64,000 nucleotides of DNA from Arcuatula senhousia (lineage: Eukaryota > Mollusca > Bivalvia > Mytilida > Mytilidae): NCBI GenBank assembly GCA_963971305.1, contig OZ020307.1, forward strand, positions 6,399,501 through 6,463,500, read 5' to 3'. How positions within the stretch are numbered: position 1 is the first letter of the stretch; every line of letters starts with the position of its first letter. The notes under the pieces were generated by a model that was not told the DNA's origin, ran no database searches, and saw only the letters and a list, made by a program, of their open reading frames with translations. Below are positions 1-15,500 of the stretch, piece by piece. The position numbers and the translations under genes are program-made.

Positions 1-121
1 TAGATGCAATCCCTTCAGTCATTTCGGAGGAGAAGATTTTCAAAGAAAAGTTAACGACGACGACGACGGACGCCAAGTGATGGCAATAGCTCACATGAAC
101 CTTCGGTCAAGGTGAGCTAAA
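1..121 (+). mobile_element. 3' end of a tandem-core (Helentron/HINE-like) element, AGCTCACC family
   Basis: The window opens inside an element. A CGACGACGACG run is followed by the palindrome AGCTCACATGAACC / GGTCAAGGTGAGCT (about 92-120) and an A-run. The same end, reversed, forms the left edge of the full copy at 49321-50580. Only the microsatellite and terminal hairpin are present here. Confidence 0.7.
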
Positions 122-502
122 AAAAGTTGGGAAACAATTAAGTCACTAGCAAGAGCACAGGCACTTGCTTGTGATCAGTAACTGTAAGAACCATAGGCAA
201 AGTTTGTCAGTGAGTGCACTGAAACCATACTGATCACAATTTTATCTCATTTAACAAAGTTAAAAAAAATATCATATATCTTCAAAATTTTCCCAATTCT
301 GAACAGAATTTACCTTTTATCGTAAAAATAGCTGCAACAGCTGGCATTTGTACATCTCATTACATTTCTTCATTATTTATTGATTCTATTCGGAAATCTT
401 TGAAATGTTCGTGACGGACGGAGAAGACGCCCGAGACCGCCGAAAAGTACTAACCAGCATGCATTGCGATATTGTGATTTCCGCATAGCAACAATCAACA
501 AT

Positions 503-3500
503 ATGGCAGACCAAGAAGAGAGGTATTCATTTATATTTTGGGCGTTTTAATCACTCCGAGAGCCATAAGACAATTGCCGACAAGGCATAAATATTCCTCT
601 AAGTCATCTCTTTTTTGGCAATTCATTTTTTTGTAAAGAAATTGCCAGAGAAAAAGCATGACACCCTTGGCCTTGGTAAAAATTATCATCTACAAATGTA
701 GCTTCTGCTCAGCTTGGTTTTTTTTTTCAGTTTGTAACTTATTCTAATATGAGAAAGACATTGCCTTAAAAGCTCGCGTAGATAATTCCATTGAAAATTT
801 CGAATAGGCACAAGCTCCTGTTACGTTCAATTACGTAACTTTAAGGCGAAAATTTATCTATGCTCCTGTTACGTTCCTTCCGGGACACAATAAATTCCGG
901 ACCCATTACGGATGGGGGGAACGAATCAAATACGGATATATTATCAACGTAACTGTAGAATTTAAACACTTCACATGCTAAAGTTACGTAAGAAAAATGA
1001 TATATTACAAGATTACATGTATGTAAAATTTTGGGTTTTCTTTTGTTCAAAACTCTTTTTGTATTTTTTAGATTGTAAATTATATGTTTATTGTTTTAAT
1101 TAATAAAATACTGAACATAATAAATATTCGTTCACTTATTGAGATCGAAGTCTGTATGCACAAGGCCTTTGCACTCGATCCTTGAGGTTGGCTGAGTAAA
1201 AATCTAGCTCAGTGAGGGCTGTCTTTTTATTCTCAAGGTAGAAATGTGTGATCAATCACCCATTTTTGAAGTTGGAAAACTTTATAAAAAATATGCCGAT
1301 CTCGAAAATGATATTGATAAGTACCAAAGAACAAATTTTGTACAACTGTACACTATAAGCGCAGTTCTAGAAAATTGTCAAATGGAATAAAAATTAGAGG
1401 GAGAGAAATAGATGCGGGGACAATAAGTAATGTTGTGTACAAAGAAATTCATTTCAGTTGCATTCATGGAGGCAGGAACTTCTATTCAAAACATTTCGAA
1501 AAGAAGAGAACAGGCACAGTTCGACTGTTCCTGTTGTAAAACAGACGTACATGCCTTTGACTGTATTGCGCGCCGTGTGACGTTTGCTAAACTGGTATCA
1601 CCTTAAATGTGTTGCTTTGAAAACGTTCCCGAAAAAAAGGCATATTTGACATGCAGAGCATGCTATAAGAACTGACTAATTGTGTACTTAATAATTCAAA
1701 ATTAACAACTTGACGGAATCTTATAATGCTATATACTGTTGTTTGATTGTGTTTTGATAAAGTATAATATTGATATTTATTATTATTATTATTTACAATT
1801 ACGATGTATATTCCATGTATTCATAATTAAAAATACTTACCCTAAACTTTATTAAAAAAAATTCACGTAACTTTAAGGTTTAAATTCTACAGTTACGTTG
1901 ATAAATCCGTATTTGATTCGTTCCCCCCATCCGTAATGGGTCCGGAATTTATTATGTTCCGGAAGGAACGTAACAGGAGCATAGATAAATTTTCGCCTTA
2001 AAGTTACGTAATTGGACGTAACAGGAGCTTGTGCCTTTCGAATAATGCCCGGGATGAGATAATTTCTATTTCCTGAAAACTTCCGAAAATTGAATGTTTC
2101 CGGTGACAGTACGATTTTTCTGCCATAGTATTTTGAGTCTCGTGCAATTTGGCATACTTTCTACATTAGAGAGCTCGCTACGCTCGCATATTAATAGTAC
2201 ATGTATCAATTCCATTCATTTCCTTCGTGGTTGATAACAAGGAGGGTGTGTCACATCCATAACTTAACCGATCCTTCAGTCATATCATATCATTTGACAA
2301 GCAGACGACATCAAAATGTCACCGCTCTTCTGCCAGGCTTTGTTATATTTTTTGTATACCCGTATCTATAATTGCCAAGTACTGTCTGCAAAAAATTGAT
2401 TTAGAAACCTGGTGGAAAATGACGACGTATCCAAATGATCATTTAACTTTGTCAGTTTGAGTAAGGATGGATTAGGATTTTATTTTCAGATCAGGTAGGA
2501 CCAAATTATCATTCATATGTAGAAAAACAGTTGCTGATCACTTTATTTTAATGAATCTGTGTTATGAAAAGTTCCGAAAATTGATTGACAGAACTCCCAC
2601 CATTTTTCTGCGCATGACTATGCACTATGGGTAAAAGGTCACAAATTCTCGCGAGAGAAAGCCATATTTCTGTAAAAACAAAACAACCAGTGTTTGTTCG
2701 TTAGATAGTTATTATTTATTGAGAAAGTTATTGTCATTAACAACAAGAAAAGGTTTTGTTTTGTTACCGTTTGTAAATAAATAAGCGAAAATAAAGAATC
2801 TCGCTAACGCGAGACCCGGTATTTTCGTAAATTCCCAATGCATTCTGAGTAGCGAGACAGAATTTATTTTCAACCATCGTATTTTGAGTCTCGTGCAATT
2901 TGGCAGACTGTACAATAGTGAGCTTCGCTTCGCTCGCATAATACAATTGTAACAAAAATAATTATAATTCTGGTAGGAATCATCCTTGGTAATGTTCATG
3001 AAAAAAGATCTTACTAAAGGGAGATCATTAAAAAGAATTTTTTACGCCCATTTCAGTTGTACATATAAAAGCAAAATGATTAGTATTTTTATACATCCTC
3101 TTCAAAGAAGACTGTTTTCTGTTTAAACTACATCATGTACATGTTCAGACTTTTTTAGGAAACTTCTAAATTTTAAGAGTGAGAGAATGTTTTTTTCTGC
3201 TTACATATTTCAAGTCTTGTGCATATTGACAAACTTTCTACATTGTCAACATGCTTTGATTCTAAAGATAAAATTTCATACTTATTAGACAAAAAATATT
3301 TCAATCAAGTAATTTGAAGTTTCCTGAGATGTACTTGTTCCAAAACCAATTTCATTCAGGATTTCATGGGATAGAATTGTCATTGGTACAAATGTAGAAG
3401 GTTGAAGTTTGCCATATTTATGACGGAATCAGTAGATTTTTTTGTCAAATTCAGTTCAACAAATGAGGGTGTGATTACATTTTTTTTTCCATTACAGAGC

Positions 3501-6500
3501 TGACTCTCCAAAACCCAAAGTGGAGGATGTGGTTACTGATGCCACAGTAAAAGCATTACAAGAGGTAATTTTTATTTCAAAGTCTTGCAAAAATGTTTCC
3601 ACAACAATGGTAGAAACATGACTTTTGAGAATATCACTGTCATATTCCTGTTTTTCAAACCTTATTTTGTCTTGATTATAAATGCACAGAGCGAAGGGGT
3701 ACCAATGGTGCATTCAAATATCTTAAGTTCAAATAGGCAAATAAGAATCAGAAGACATAAAAGACAGTCAGATAAAATGAGGAATATGCACAACATATAT
3801 CAAAATACACAAAACAACTAAACTACAATCAGCAACATGAATTCAAGTCAAACAAGAGTTAACTCAGGTGCTGCTGAAAGGTAAGCAGTGCCTGCTTGTT
3901 ATAACACACACTCAACATTGCTAATGGAAGAGATTTATTAATGGATTTTTTAAACAAGCATTAAAAAAAGAACAAAATTCTAAAGACTTCCAAGTACTTT
4001 TATCATCTCTTTTTTTATTCAGTTTGATTCAGGACCAATGGAAGAAGGAACAGACAAACCAGCATCACGTCCAACCTCAGCAAAACCAGGTAATATATTT
4101 ATTTCATACTTCTGAAGCATCCAATTTTTTTCTGCATCCATCCTGATTGGTAAAATGTTTTTAAGTTTCACTTTATCCATTCCTAAGTAAACTTTGCAAA
4201 CCATATTTCTTTTAATTTAAGAGGTTTCCCATACATCTACATGTAGTTCACCTATTGACCATACGTTAATCATGTATGTAATGTTTATGTAAAAAGAAAT
4301 TTTGATTAACCAACAAACATTACAAAAAAAATCCATAGCAACTTTGCTTTGCAAAATGTCAATAAATCAAATACATGTATTTATAAAAATGTATGAACAT
4401 TCGAAAGAAAATCAATGGCAGACTAGTCAGCATGCTAGTGGACCTGTCTGAAAAATTTTAGAAACATGTAAAACTAAAAATTTCAATTGAACATTTGCAT
4501 GTACCAATATTAAATATCTAGAACCTTACACTCAGATAGTATTACTATTAAAAGAAATAAATAAAAAATGTATTTTGCAGCAATCAAATCATCTTTCGAT
4601 AAGATTTTTCTTTTCCTCATTATAAATATTGTTATAACAATGTATGTTTAAATTTAAGGATCAAAGCAGGGATCCAGACCCGCTTCAGGAAGAGCATCAG
4701 CAACAGGAGAAAGGCCTGGATCAGCAAAGGCACCATCTGCAGGAGGTTCTAGACCTCAATCTGCAAAGCAGTCTCCTGCTGGTTCAAGGCCCCAGTCTGC
4801 CAGACAGTCCCCTGTAGGGTCCAGACCCCAGTCAGCCAAACAGTCCCCAGCAGGGTCCAGACCCCAGTCAGCAGCTGGGTCAAAGAAGGGCTCTAGACCT
4901 ACCAGTGCTTTACAAGGTAAGTGTTATATTTCATTTAGGTCATGTGTTTAGTAGTAAGTTTGTATTTGGGATAAAACTAAACCACATCATCTAAGCAGAC
5001 ATTTGACAAAAATCAAATTTTATGAAATGGAAATCTTTATTAAAAGGCAAAACAAATAAACTACTTTAGTTGCTCAGCATTTTTCTGAGTATTTGAAAAT
5101 GATTTACCCAGGATCAATTTTTATAACATAGGATTTTCAAGATCTATTTATAGCTATAAAGAGCGAGTTTGTATTTATAGCATATTATATGTCACTTTTG
5201 TTTGAGATTTCTAAATATTATAGGGCACATCTAATGTGGTTCATGATATAAATTGTAATTTCATATCCATATTTGATATTAATAAATATGATAGTGACAT
5301 GGATTGAATTTTAATCTATTTGTAGATGAACCACCAGTAGGAGTGAGTGATGACTTCCTCAATGAGGAGGAAGAGGATCAGGAAGAGGGAGCTCCCATGC
5401 CACCTCAGGACCCTAGCAGCACAGTGGCACTGCCACCAGGTGGAGGGGGAGGCGGTGATGATGATGGGGATGATGGAGGGGACAGTGAGGAAGATGAGGA
5501 GGAAATGGAGGAGGAGGGAGAATCTGATGCAGGGAGTGAGGCCGAGACTGACATGATGGTCCTGGATCCAGACCATGTAAGAATACACTCATCAAGTCTG
5601 ATTTGTTGGTTTCTTTAAAGTTTTTGATGATGATAAATAATTTTTCAGCACTGCATTAATCTAAACTCAACAATATATTTTGAATGTACATAAATTTTCC
5701 TTTGATGTAAAAAGTAAATTAGACCTATTGCCTCACATTTTCAATGAATTTCTTCATGAACTTTTATTTTAAAGATATTGCTTATAGTTAAAATGTCATT
5801 ATCATGGATAAGTAATTACATATGTAATAGATATTTTTTCTCTTTTCAGCCATTGATGAAAAGATTCCAAAATGCCCTGAAAGCACACCTGACAAAACAA
5901 GATGAGAAGTTCACTCTGGAGATGAGAGAGTTGGTAAGTTACAAGTGTAACAAGTTTTATTTCACAAAAGAATTTGAAAAACGAATAAGAACAAAACATT
6001 TTTTAGGAGAATTTAAGAATAAAAACAATATTTTGATGTGTGTACAAGAAAACTGTTTCACTTTTAAAAGCATCCTTGATGAAATTTGTTACTGATATAT
6101 ACATTTATGTCAGTCAAATTTTTTGCTTCATATTTTGTCATATATATAATTTAAGGATGAAGCGCTTAGGAATAGAAGAAAGTTGAGGGAAGATCTTGGT
6201 GTAGATTTGTATGGAATACAACAAGAGCTGGCCCGGTACCAGATGATGTTAGAGAAGAATCACGATGAGTTCTCATCCCTTGCCCAGAATCGTCAGCAGG
6301 AAGAACAACAGCTGTATGATGTACGAAATCTCTATAAAGATGATCAAGGGGCTGTCAGCAAAGAAAAAAAGAAATGTAAGAATTTTTCCGTGGTGGACAT
6401 AATACATTATTATGCTGGGTAACTGTGTTATGATACTGAAGAAAATCTAAAATTTACCTAGTTAGGTTACAACAAAATGCTTGAAAGGTTGATTTTGAAG

Positions 6501-9500
6501 GAATTACCAAACATCCATCTAGCAAGTAATTATTTTGAATATTCTTTTCATGAATTGATATATGTATTGAAACATTTTTAAATAATGATAAAACCTACCA
6601 TCCTTTAAGATTAGGCTAATCATTTCAATTTTGTTATAGGTTCAGAATTACAAGCTGAGGTAGAAAATCTAGCCTTGCGACTTTTCTACATGCAGAATGC
6701 CAAGGAAGATGTGAGGTCTGACATAGCAATCATGCGACGGGCTGCAGAGAAGGCCGACACAGAAGTGTCCAAAGCAGAAGTAGAAAAACAGAAACAGGTA
6801 TAAAAAACTAAAGCAGAAAATAATCTCTCTATATCATATGTGTGGAAAAATAAACCAGAAATGGCTGCTTAATTCAAAATGTATACACATTTACTTTCTG
6901 TCAACATTTAACTCTGATATAAAACAGTTATGACGTGACACTTAAGGAACTCTTTCTTTCTTCCAAAATTCAAAGTAGTGTAAAACTATTATGATCAGCA
7001 TTTATGGAGGATAGATGCAAGAACTCTCCTTACAGAGTATTGTAAAATAATTAGTTTATAAGCATTTTTGTGACATTAATTTATTATGTGTTTTTCTTCT
7101 AGGACTTGTTTGTGGACAGATTGGTTGAGAGGGTAGACAAACTGAAGGAAGAGATAGCTATGTTTGAGGCCCAGATTACAGCCCAGGTGGAGGAGACTAA
7201 AGCTGCCAAGGAGGCACTGGCTGATGCTCATATGGAAATAGAGGTATATCCCTGCACTTGACCTTGAAAATATGACTTTCGGAAGAATTTACTTTATTTT
7301 GAAATCCATTGTTAAAATTTTGCTCATAAAAATTTTATTAATTCTTATGTGAAGTAAAATTGAAGTTCATGGTTCAAATCTCTAGAATTGAAAATGATAC
7401 TTCACATTGAATATTGATGTAAAAACCTTGTTTGTATCTTCCAGGCTATACAGTTGGAAAAGAAACAGTTATTCCAGCAATGGAACAGTTCTATCATTGG
7501 TATGAGAAGAAGAGATGAGGCTCATTCAGCAATGAATGAAGCTTTAGAGTAAGTTGTGTGGGCATATACAAGTATTGAAAACAAAAGCAATAGATAAAAT
7601 GAAGTTAATGAACTTAGTTTCTTTGTGCTTTTTCTTGCACCTGACTTTCTTCTAACATGATGATCAATATCTTACCATTATCTCTGAAATCAATGATTTG
7701 TAAATGTGTCAATTTGAGATTTTTAAAGTTTCATTTATTTCCATTAGGTTGAATTTCCTTTATCCGATTCTATAAATGGATCAATTCAACTACTAAGTTC
7801 TATATTATAGACAACAAATGCAGAAGGTTCAGTCACTTGAGACAGAAATTGAAGGCTACAAGAAATCTATCTTCAAGGAGCAGGAACAGAACGAGAAACT
7901 GACACTGATCCTGAACAAGACGGAGAGAGACATAGAAACCGTGAAGAAACAGCTGATACAATGTCACGCCAAACATGATGCCCTGAAGGCAGAGTATGCT
8001 ACATACACCAGAATGTTACATGAGACAGAACAAGCACTCAATAGGGCCATGACTGTAAGTATTACCTTTTATCACCATTTTCGTCAGTATATCCAAAAAA
8101 AATATAAGTGGGACTTGACTAAGATGGATTGTAATGGATGTTACTCAATAAGCAATTGGATGTCACTACACTTTTCTTGTGAAAAATTCAAAATGTTATT
8201 AACAGAAAACTGTTTATTTAACATTGATATCTCAACAAGATGATGATATGTATTTATGTGACAAAAAGTAAGAAATAGATTTATAAAGATAAAAGAAATA
8301 TTGAAAGGTAAGTTATCTCTAAGTTATGAACTCAAAGAATGTGCAATGAAGCATCATGATAGTCCATATATATGAGAAATATTTTAACTTGGTTGTGATA
8401 TTTTATTTTCCATATCTAATGTTTTATTTTGTGTTTTATAGGACAAAACTTTGAGAATGAATGAGTTGAATGCTCTAAGGAAACAGATAGAGAGAGAATA
8501 CCTAGAGAAAGTCAACCTGGAGGATGAAATCATGGAGAAGATGAGAAGTCAACTGACCATGGACAAAGCTGCTCACTATACCAAGAAACTGACAGGGAAA
8601 AGGAGAGATCTCACTAAACAGCTGGTAACTATCTACACATAGATTTATTTGCAATTCTTGAGACTTGTGGACATATTTTAACAAAACTTTTCACTGAATG
8701 TTTTGTGTCAGATTGCTTGGTAGATTGTAAAATCTGAAAGAAGCAAAGATGTACCAAAGGGGAATCAAACATCATTTTTCTGAAAAGACAAAGACACAAC
8801 CCACAAAGCAAACAAAAAACACATAACAACAAACCGCATTTAGCAATGTGAACTCAAATCGAAATGAGAGTGAACTCAGGTGTCGGAAGAGTAAGAAGTT
8901 CTGCTTGCTATGGCACACCCATCAAGCTGCCAAAGATCAATTTAGTGTCAGTCAAATCTGAAGATAATAAGTCCCTGTTTTAAAGCTATTCAAATATCTG
9001 AAAAGGAAAGTGTCTTCAATATTATTGAAAATATAACACTAACAATTTGACATGTAATAGATTTGCTTAAAAATCTCATACCTTTTGCAGGAAACTCAAA
9101 TGGCTGAAGTGGAAAACCAGATATCAAGAGATACTTTAGAGATCTCAAATGTCCAGACAAGGATAGAACGCCTTAATAAAGTTATGGAGAGGTTAGATGA
9201 TGAGATCGCAGAGAGGAATGAGATCATTAACAAGAGTGAAGCAGAGATTGTCAGGAGGAATGCCATCATTGAGAGGAAACAGAATGTTATAGACCAGTAC
9301 AATAAGAAACTAGAGGTCCTCATAAACAATGCTGGTGTAAGTATTTATAGAAACTAGAGCTCCTCATTAACAATGCTGGTGTAAGTATTTATAGAAACTA
9401 GAGGTCCTCATTAACAATGCTGGTGTAAGTATTTATAGAAACTAGAGGTCCTCATAAACAATGCTGGTGTAAGTATTTATAGAAACTAGAGGTCCTCATT

Positions 9501-12500
9501 AACAATGCTGGTGTAAGTATTTATAGAAACTAGAGGTCCTCATTAACAATGCTGGTGTAAGTATTTAAAGAAACTAGAGGTCCTCATTAACAATGCTGGT
9601 GTAACTTAAGTACTTTATAGAAACTAGAAGTTCTGATCATCAGTTTGTGTGTATTAATTGAAATAGAAGATTTTTCACAATAAAGGTAGTGTTACATGTT
9701 GCAAAAAAGACAAAGATAGATTACAATAATGTTACAAAAATACCAACCAAAAAAAGATTATGAAAGTAACTGTTTGATATATAAATTCTACTTTGAAATA
9801 AAGCTTACAATAATATTATTTGTTTCTCTAATGACAGCATTTTTACTTTTTAGATCACCTGACGGGTCAAGTGAATTATTGTTCAGAACATCTTATCGAA
9901 GTTGTCATATTTGCAATTATAATTTTTTTCAATATGACCAAAACATTCAACCAAAAATGATATTTATTTATAATCATTTTCTCTTTTAGGGTGTAGAGTT
10001 AGGTCCCTTGGAAATCCAGATTAACTCTCTACAGAAGTCTATAGATGGCATGCTACAGGAGATCACCGAGTTACAACAGATCTGGCTCAGACAACAGAGT
10101 GAGCTGGTCAGACTCGCAAAGGACAAGGAAGAGCAGTCCATTGATGTAGAGAGACTCAAGAAACAACTCACTATCCTTATGCAGAAGAAGATTAGAACTG
10201 AAGGTGAGTAAAAAACTTTATAAGAGGCTCAACTATTCTCATTCAAAAGTAATTTGGAGTAAAAACTCATGTCTAACGATTGTGAGATCAGAGAACCTGA
10301 GAAGTCAAAAATTTCATTACTTACATAATATAAAATTAAATATGATAATCATATTAGGATACACCAAAAATGCATGAATAAAAAATAATAAAGAAAGCAT
10401 TGCCTTGAAATTTACTTTATTGATTTAGTGACTTTGTTTTTAGTGGCTGAAATGCTGGAAGCTTAAAAAATTATTAATTCAGGTGTTGGCTAGTATTTTT
10501 CAATGTATGCAAAAAATGAAAATAAAAGGAATTAGGGCTATTCCATAAATAATTAGATGGGGTGGTTGGAAGACACTTTATATATGTTTAGATGGGTCGT
10601 GGGGTAAATTATGTCGACTTCCATTATTCCTTCTTTCAAATTTTATACAAATTCCTGTTGACGGTGGGGTCTGGAAAAAAGTGCCTTCCAACAACCCCTT
10701 CTAATTATTTATGGAATAGCTCATATTGAAATTCCAAATAATAATTGGTAATAGAATAATGTGTTGTTGCAATACTTTGAAAGAATTTAAATCACAAGAT
10801 AGTGACTAACATTTGGTTGTTTTTTTTCCTCAGGTGAAATTGATCATGAGAACCGTGAGACCTATGACATTGAGCGAGCCATACGTATAATGCAGAATGA
10901 CATGTTAAAACTGAACCAACTGAAGCACAGTCAGAGTGGAACTCACCATGAGCTGAAACAGAACAACATCTTACTGGAAAATGACTTCATCGCTGCACTT
11001 AAGGTATGACTAATCAAACCTTAGAGTAAAACTAAGAAGACATGAGTTATAAATTAAATTTCTTCAGGAAATCCTCAAATCTTGTTGTTTCTTGAAACAT
11101 TTTGCCTTCTTTAGACATTTAAAGGTATAAGAACGAAATGTTGATGAATTTGTCTGTGTGGGTCATGAATGTTAATTGTGAAGATAATCTTTTCTACTTT
11201 TTCCAGTGCAAAAAGTAAATATCAATTCATTTCTGATAATTCTAAGCTTTGAATCTAAAGATGCACATTATTGGCTTAATAATAATAGAAGAAGAATGGT
11301 TTATTTATACAATTGGATTTAAATATAATTCCCTGTGGATTTTTGAGAAACCGTTATAAAATAATAGATTTTGTTGGTTTTATTTTGATAACAGGAAGCA
11401 GAGCATGAATCAATAGATCTACAGACCAAGTTAGATGCTGTGAAGGAGGAAAAGGAGAGATTACTCAACAGCTTAGTAGAATCAGAGTAAGATATTTATA
11501 TTGGGATCTCATGTGTTTCTGTATAAGGGAAAAAACATATTAAATAGAACTTGAGGACAAGGGAAAAAATACCAGTGAGGAGATTTTTATGGCCCGACCA
11601 CGTATGTGGATCGGACATATAGTTTTACCCTTGTCCGTCCGTACGTCCGTACGTCCGTCCGTAACACTTTGGTTAAGTTCTTGGTTAAGGTCCATTACTC
11701 GGATACTAGATGTTGGGGGTCAACAATATTTCACCACCAGATGGGTCTTGGGTAGGGCTACACCACCCACTAGAAATTAGGTCACTGTGACCTATATTTT
11801 ATGCATGAACGACTTCGGTTAAGTTCTTGGTTAAGGTCCATAACTTGGATACTAGATGTTGGGGGTCAATGATATTTCACTACTAGATGTGTCTTAGGTA
11901 AGGTGACACCACCCACTAGAAATTAGGTCATTGTGACCTATATTTTATGCATGAATGACTTCGGTTAAGTTCTTGGTTAAGGTCCATAACTTGGATACTA
12001 GATGTTGGGGGTCAATGATATATCACTACTAGATGTGTCTTAGGTAAGGTGACACCACCCACTAGAAATTAGGTCACTGTGACCTATATTTTACGCATGA
12101 ATGATCTTGGTTAAGTTCTTGGTTAAGGTCCATATCTCAGATATTACATGTTGATGGTCAATGGTATTTCACCACTAAATGTGTCTTAAGTAACATGACA
12201 CCACCCAATAAAAATTAGGTCACTGTGATCTATATTTTATGCATGAACGACTTCGGTTAAGTTCTTGGTTAAGGTCCATAACTTGGATACTAGATGTTGG
12301 GGGTCAATGATATTTCACCACTAGATGTGTCTTGGGTAAAGTGACACCATCCACTAGAAATGTGGTCACTGTGACCTATATTTTACGCATGTATGACTTT
12401 GGTTAAGTTCTTGGTTAAGGTCCATATCTTGAATACTACATGTTAGGGGTCAATAATATTTCACTTCTCGATGAGTCTTGGTACATGGCACCACCCATCA

Positions 12501-15500
12501 GAAATAAGGTCACAGCGACCTATATTTTACACATGAACACTTTTGATCAATTTCTTGGTTAAGGTCCATATCCCAGGTAATACACATTGAGGGTCAATGA
12601 TATTTCAAGAACGGGAGGGCCATCCTGTGGCTCATAGACACATTATCTAGTTCAATGTATGGTTTGGGACATGTTTGATACAATGAAGGAAAATGGAGAA
12701 TTGTTTCCCGATGAACATTTATTCTTTCACAGTACAGTATTTCAAATTTTTCTCATTTTAGTGTCCTGATAATGGCTACAATATCGCCCACTCGACATAA
12801 AACAAATAACAATCAATCAATTAATCTTGATCATTTAGACCATGTTTTATTGCTTTATTTATTTATTTATTTACTTACATATATGTTTGGTCAATGTTAA
12901 AATTATATTTTTACCAATCAAATTGTTTGTAGGAGACAGATCATGTTATGGGAGAAGAAGACCCAGTTAGCCAGAGAGACTAGGGCTGCTGTAGACTCAG
13001 AAGTAGGTCAAGGTGAGATCAAGGCCATGAAAGCTGAGATCCATCGTATGCAGGTCAGATACGCCCAACTGATGAAACAACAAGAAAAAATGATACAAGA
13101 AATGGAGAAGGCTGTATCCAGGTACATTATAGAGATAGATGACACAGGGTTAAGCCAGACATTATAGAGATAGATGACACAGGGTTAAGCCAGACATTAT
13201 AGAGATAGATGACATAGGGTTAAGCCTGACATTATAGAGATAGATGACATAGGGTTAAGCCAGACATTATAGAGATAGATGACATAGGGTTAAGCCAGAC
13301 ATTATAGAGATAGATGACATAGGGTTAAGCCTGACATTATAGAGATAGATGACATAGGGTTAAGCCAGACATTATAGAGATAGATGACATAGGGTTAAGC
13401 CAGATATGAGGGCATTCATAAAACTGAAAAGAACTACTGTGGTTTTATTAATATTGGTAGAGTATCAATTATCGTGGTTTTCGTCGGTGGCTTTGACCGA
13501 CGAAATTTGATACCCAACGAAATGGAAAACTAACATTGCTTTGTATACAGCACACTTCAGAACCAAGAATTCAAGAATCCACAAACTACTCCTTTTTTCC
13601 CAGACCATAAAATTGGTACCCACGAAAATAAATGAAACAACAGTATAACTGTGGTTATATTATCTCTAGCAGCAAACTCTAAATGTTGATTTCAAATAAA
13701 TTGAAATCATTTTACTAAATGAAAAATCTTAAAATCATTTCTAAGGGTATATTTTTAACCATCTGTACTAATAGATAAAGTATGATTTTTTCTTATTTGT
13801 GTTGGATTTGTAAAGTCCTATATTATCTTCATTTTTTTTCAGGAGGGACACAATTGTAACAAGAGGGGATGCTTCACAGAAAATCAACAAAAAAGTTCTC
13901 ACAAAAGGAACATTTGAAAGACAGATGGGTGAATTGAGGAAGAAAATTAAAGTCACAATCCAGGTATTGTAATTTGAATTCTAGATATGCGATTAAAACA
14001 AACAATGAGATGTGGCATGAGTATACAGGAAACAACCTCCATATTCCATTGGCAAAACTCTTTATTCAATCAAGATGGTTTTTGAATATTTCATTAGAAT
14101 TTTAGATATTTCTACAGAATGCAAAAATATTTTGACAAGAATTGTGAATCAAAACTTCTCAAAGTTATTCTGTGAAGAAAAAATATTTTAGACAAACTGA
14201 TCACAAAACTTAATAACAGTTTAGTATGAGTTTTGTTGACATTTTAGGAGGCTGGCTCATGTGATGGTGAGATTAATGAACTAAGAGATCACCAGGTGGA
14301 CCTCAGTCAACAGTTAGAACAGAGACAAATTAATGTTCATGAGCTGCAGAGCGAGTCTGATACACTGGACCAAGATATAGAGAACATGCTGGAACTCAAA
14401 CAAAAGGTACACATACTGATACTTAAGCATTACATAGTATTCTGGATTTTCAAAACACTATTACTTATTACTTGTCTCCACAGTGCATTTAAGGCAGAAT
14501 TTGACTGTATTTGGCCTTAAAACTCATTCCATTAAACAGATGTGAAATATAACCCATCAAAATCAGTTAAGTAATTTACATGAAAGTTATAGGTATTTGT
14601 GTTATATTGATTTGGGCCAAAATATCCTAGGGATGAAAGGAGCGAAATCCTGTCAATCATGACTCATTATACAAATGTGTGAATGACATCGGTTACAAAT
14701 TTGAAGATTTTCAGATTGTTTAGGTCGATTAGCAAAAATATCTCATTCATATGCTTGAGAAGCTTTAAGTTGCTTTATTTTTCAAATCAATTTATTATGG
14801 ATTGATTTTTGTCTCGCCTGCGACAAATAGTCGCGGAAGGCGAGACATAGGTATTACTTTCCGGCGGCGGCGGCGGCGTCGTAAACTTTTTTGTAAGACT
14901 TTTGTGGACAATGAATTGCTTGAAAAGTATAATAGCTAGGCATCTGATATTTGGTATACAGATAGTTCAGGTTATGGTCTACGCAACTGTCACCATGCTG
15001 TGTGACCCTGACCTCATTTTCACGCTCCAGTGACTCTGTGAACTTAGGTCTTTTTTCAGGACGTAAACTTTTTTGTAAGACTTTTGTGGACAATGAATTG
15101 CTTGAAAAGTATAATAGCTAGGCATCTGATATTTGGTATACAGATAGTTCAGGTTATGGTCTACGCAACTGTCACCATGCCGTGTGACCCTGACCTCATT
15201 TTCACGCTCCAGTGACTCTGTGAACTTAGGTCTTTTTTCAGGCCGTAAACTTTTTTGTAAGACTTTTGTGGACGATGAATTGCTTGAAAAGTATAATAGC
15301 TAGGCATCTTATATTTGGTATACAGACAGTTCAGGTTATGGTCTACGCAACTGTCACCATGCCGTGTGACCCTGACCTCATTTTCACGCTCCAGTGACTC
15401 TGTGAACTTAGGTCTTTTTTTCAGGCTGTAAACTTTTTTGTAAGACTTTTGTGGACGATGAATTGCTTGAAAAGTATAATAGCTAGGCATCTGATATTTA

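Noticed and set aside
5316..5595. Minus-strand ORFs opposite CCDC40 exon 5
   Set aside because: Mirror frames of an acidic low-complexity exon that is fully explained on the plus strand.
11589..11780. 63-codon ORF starting [10 protein letters not shown]
   Set aside because: It is the hairpin and microsatellite head of the element at 11588. No protein similarity is apparent.
15161..15490. 109-codon minus-strand ORF with repeated [18 protein letters not shown]
   Set aside because: Lies within the core units of the tandem-core element at 14811-15968. The repeat explains the frame.
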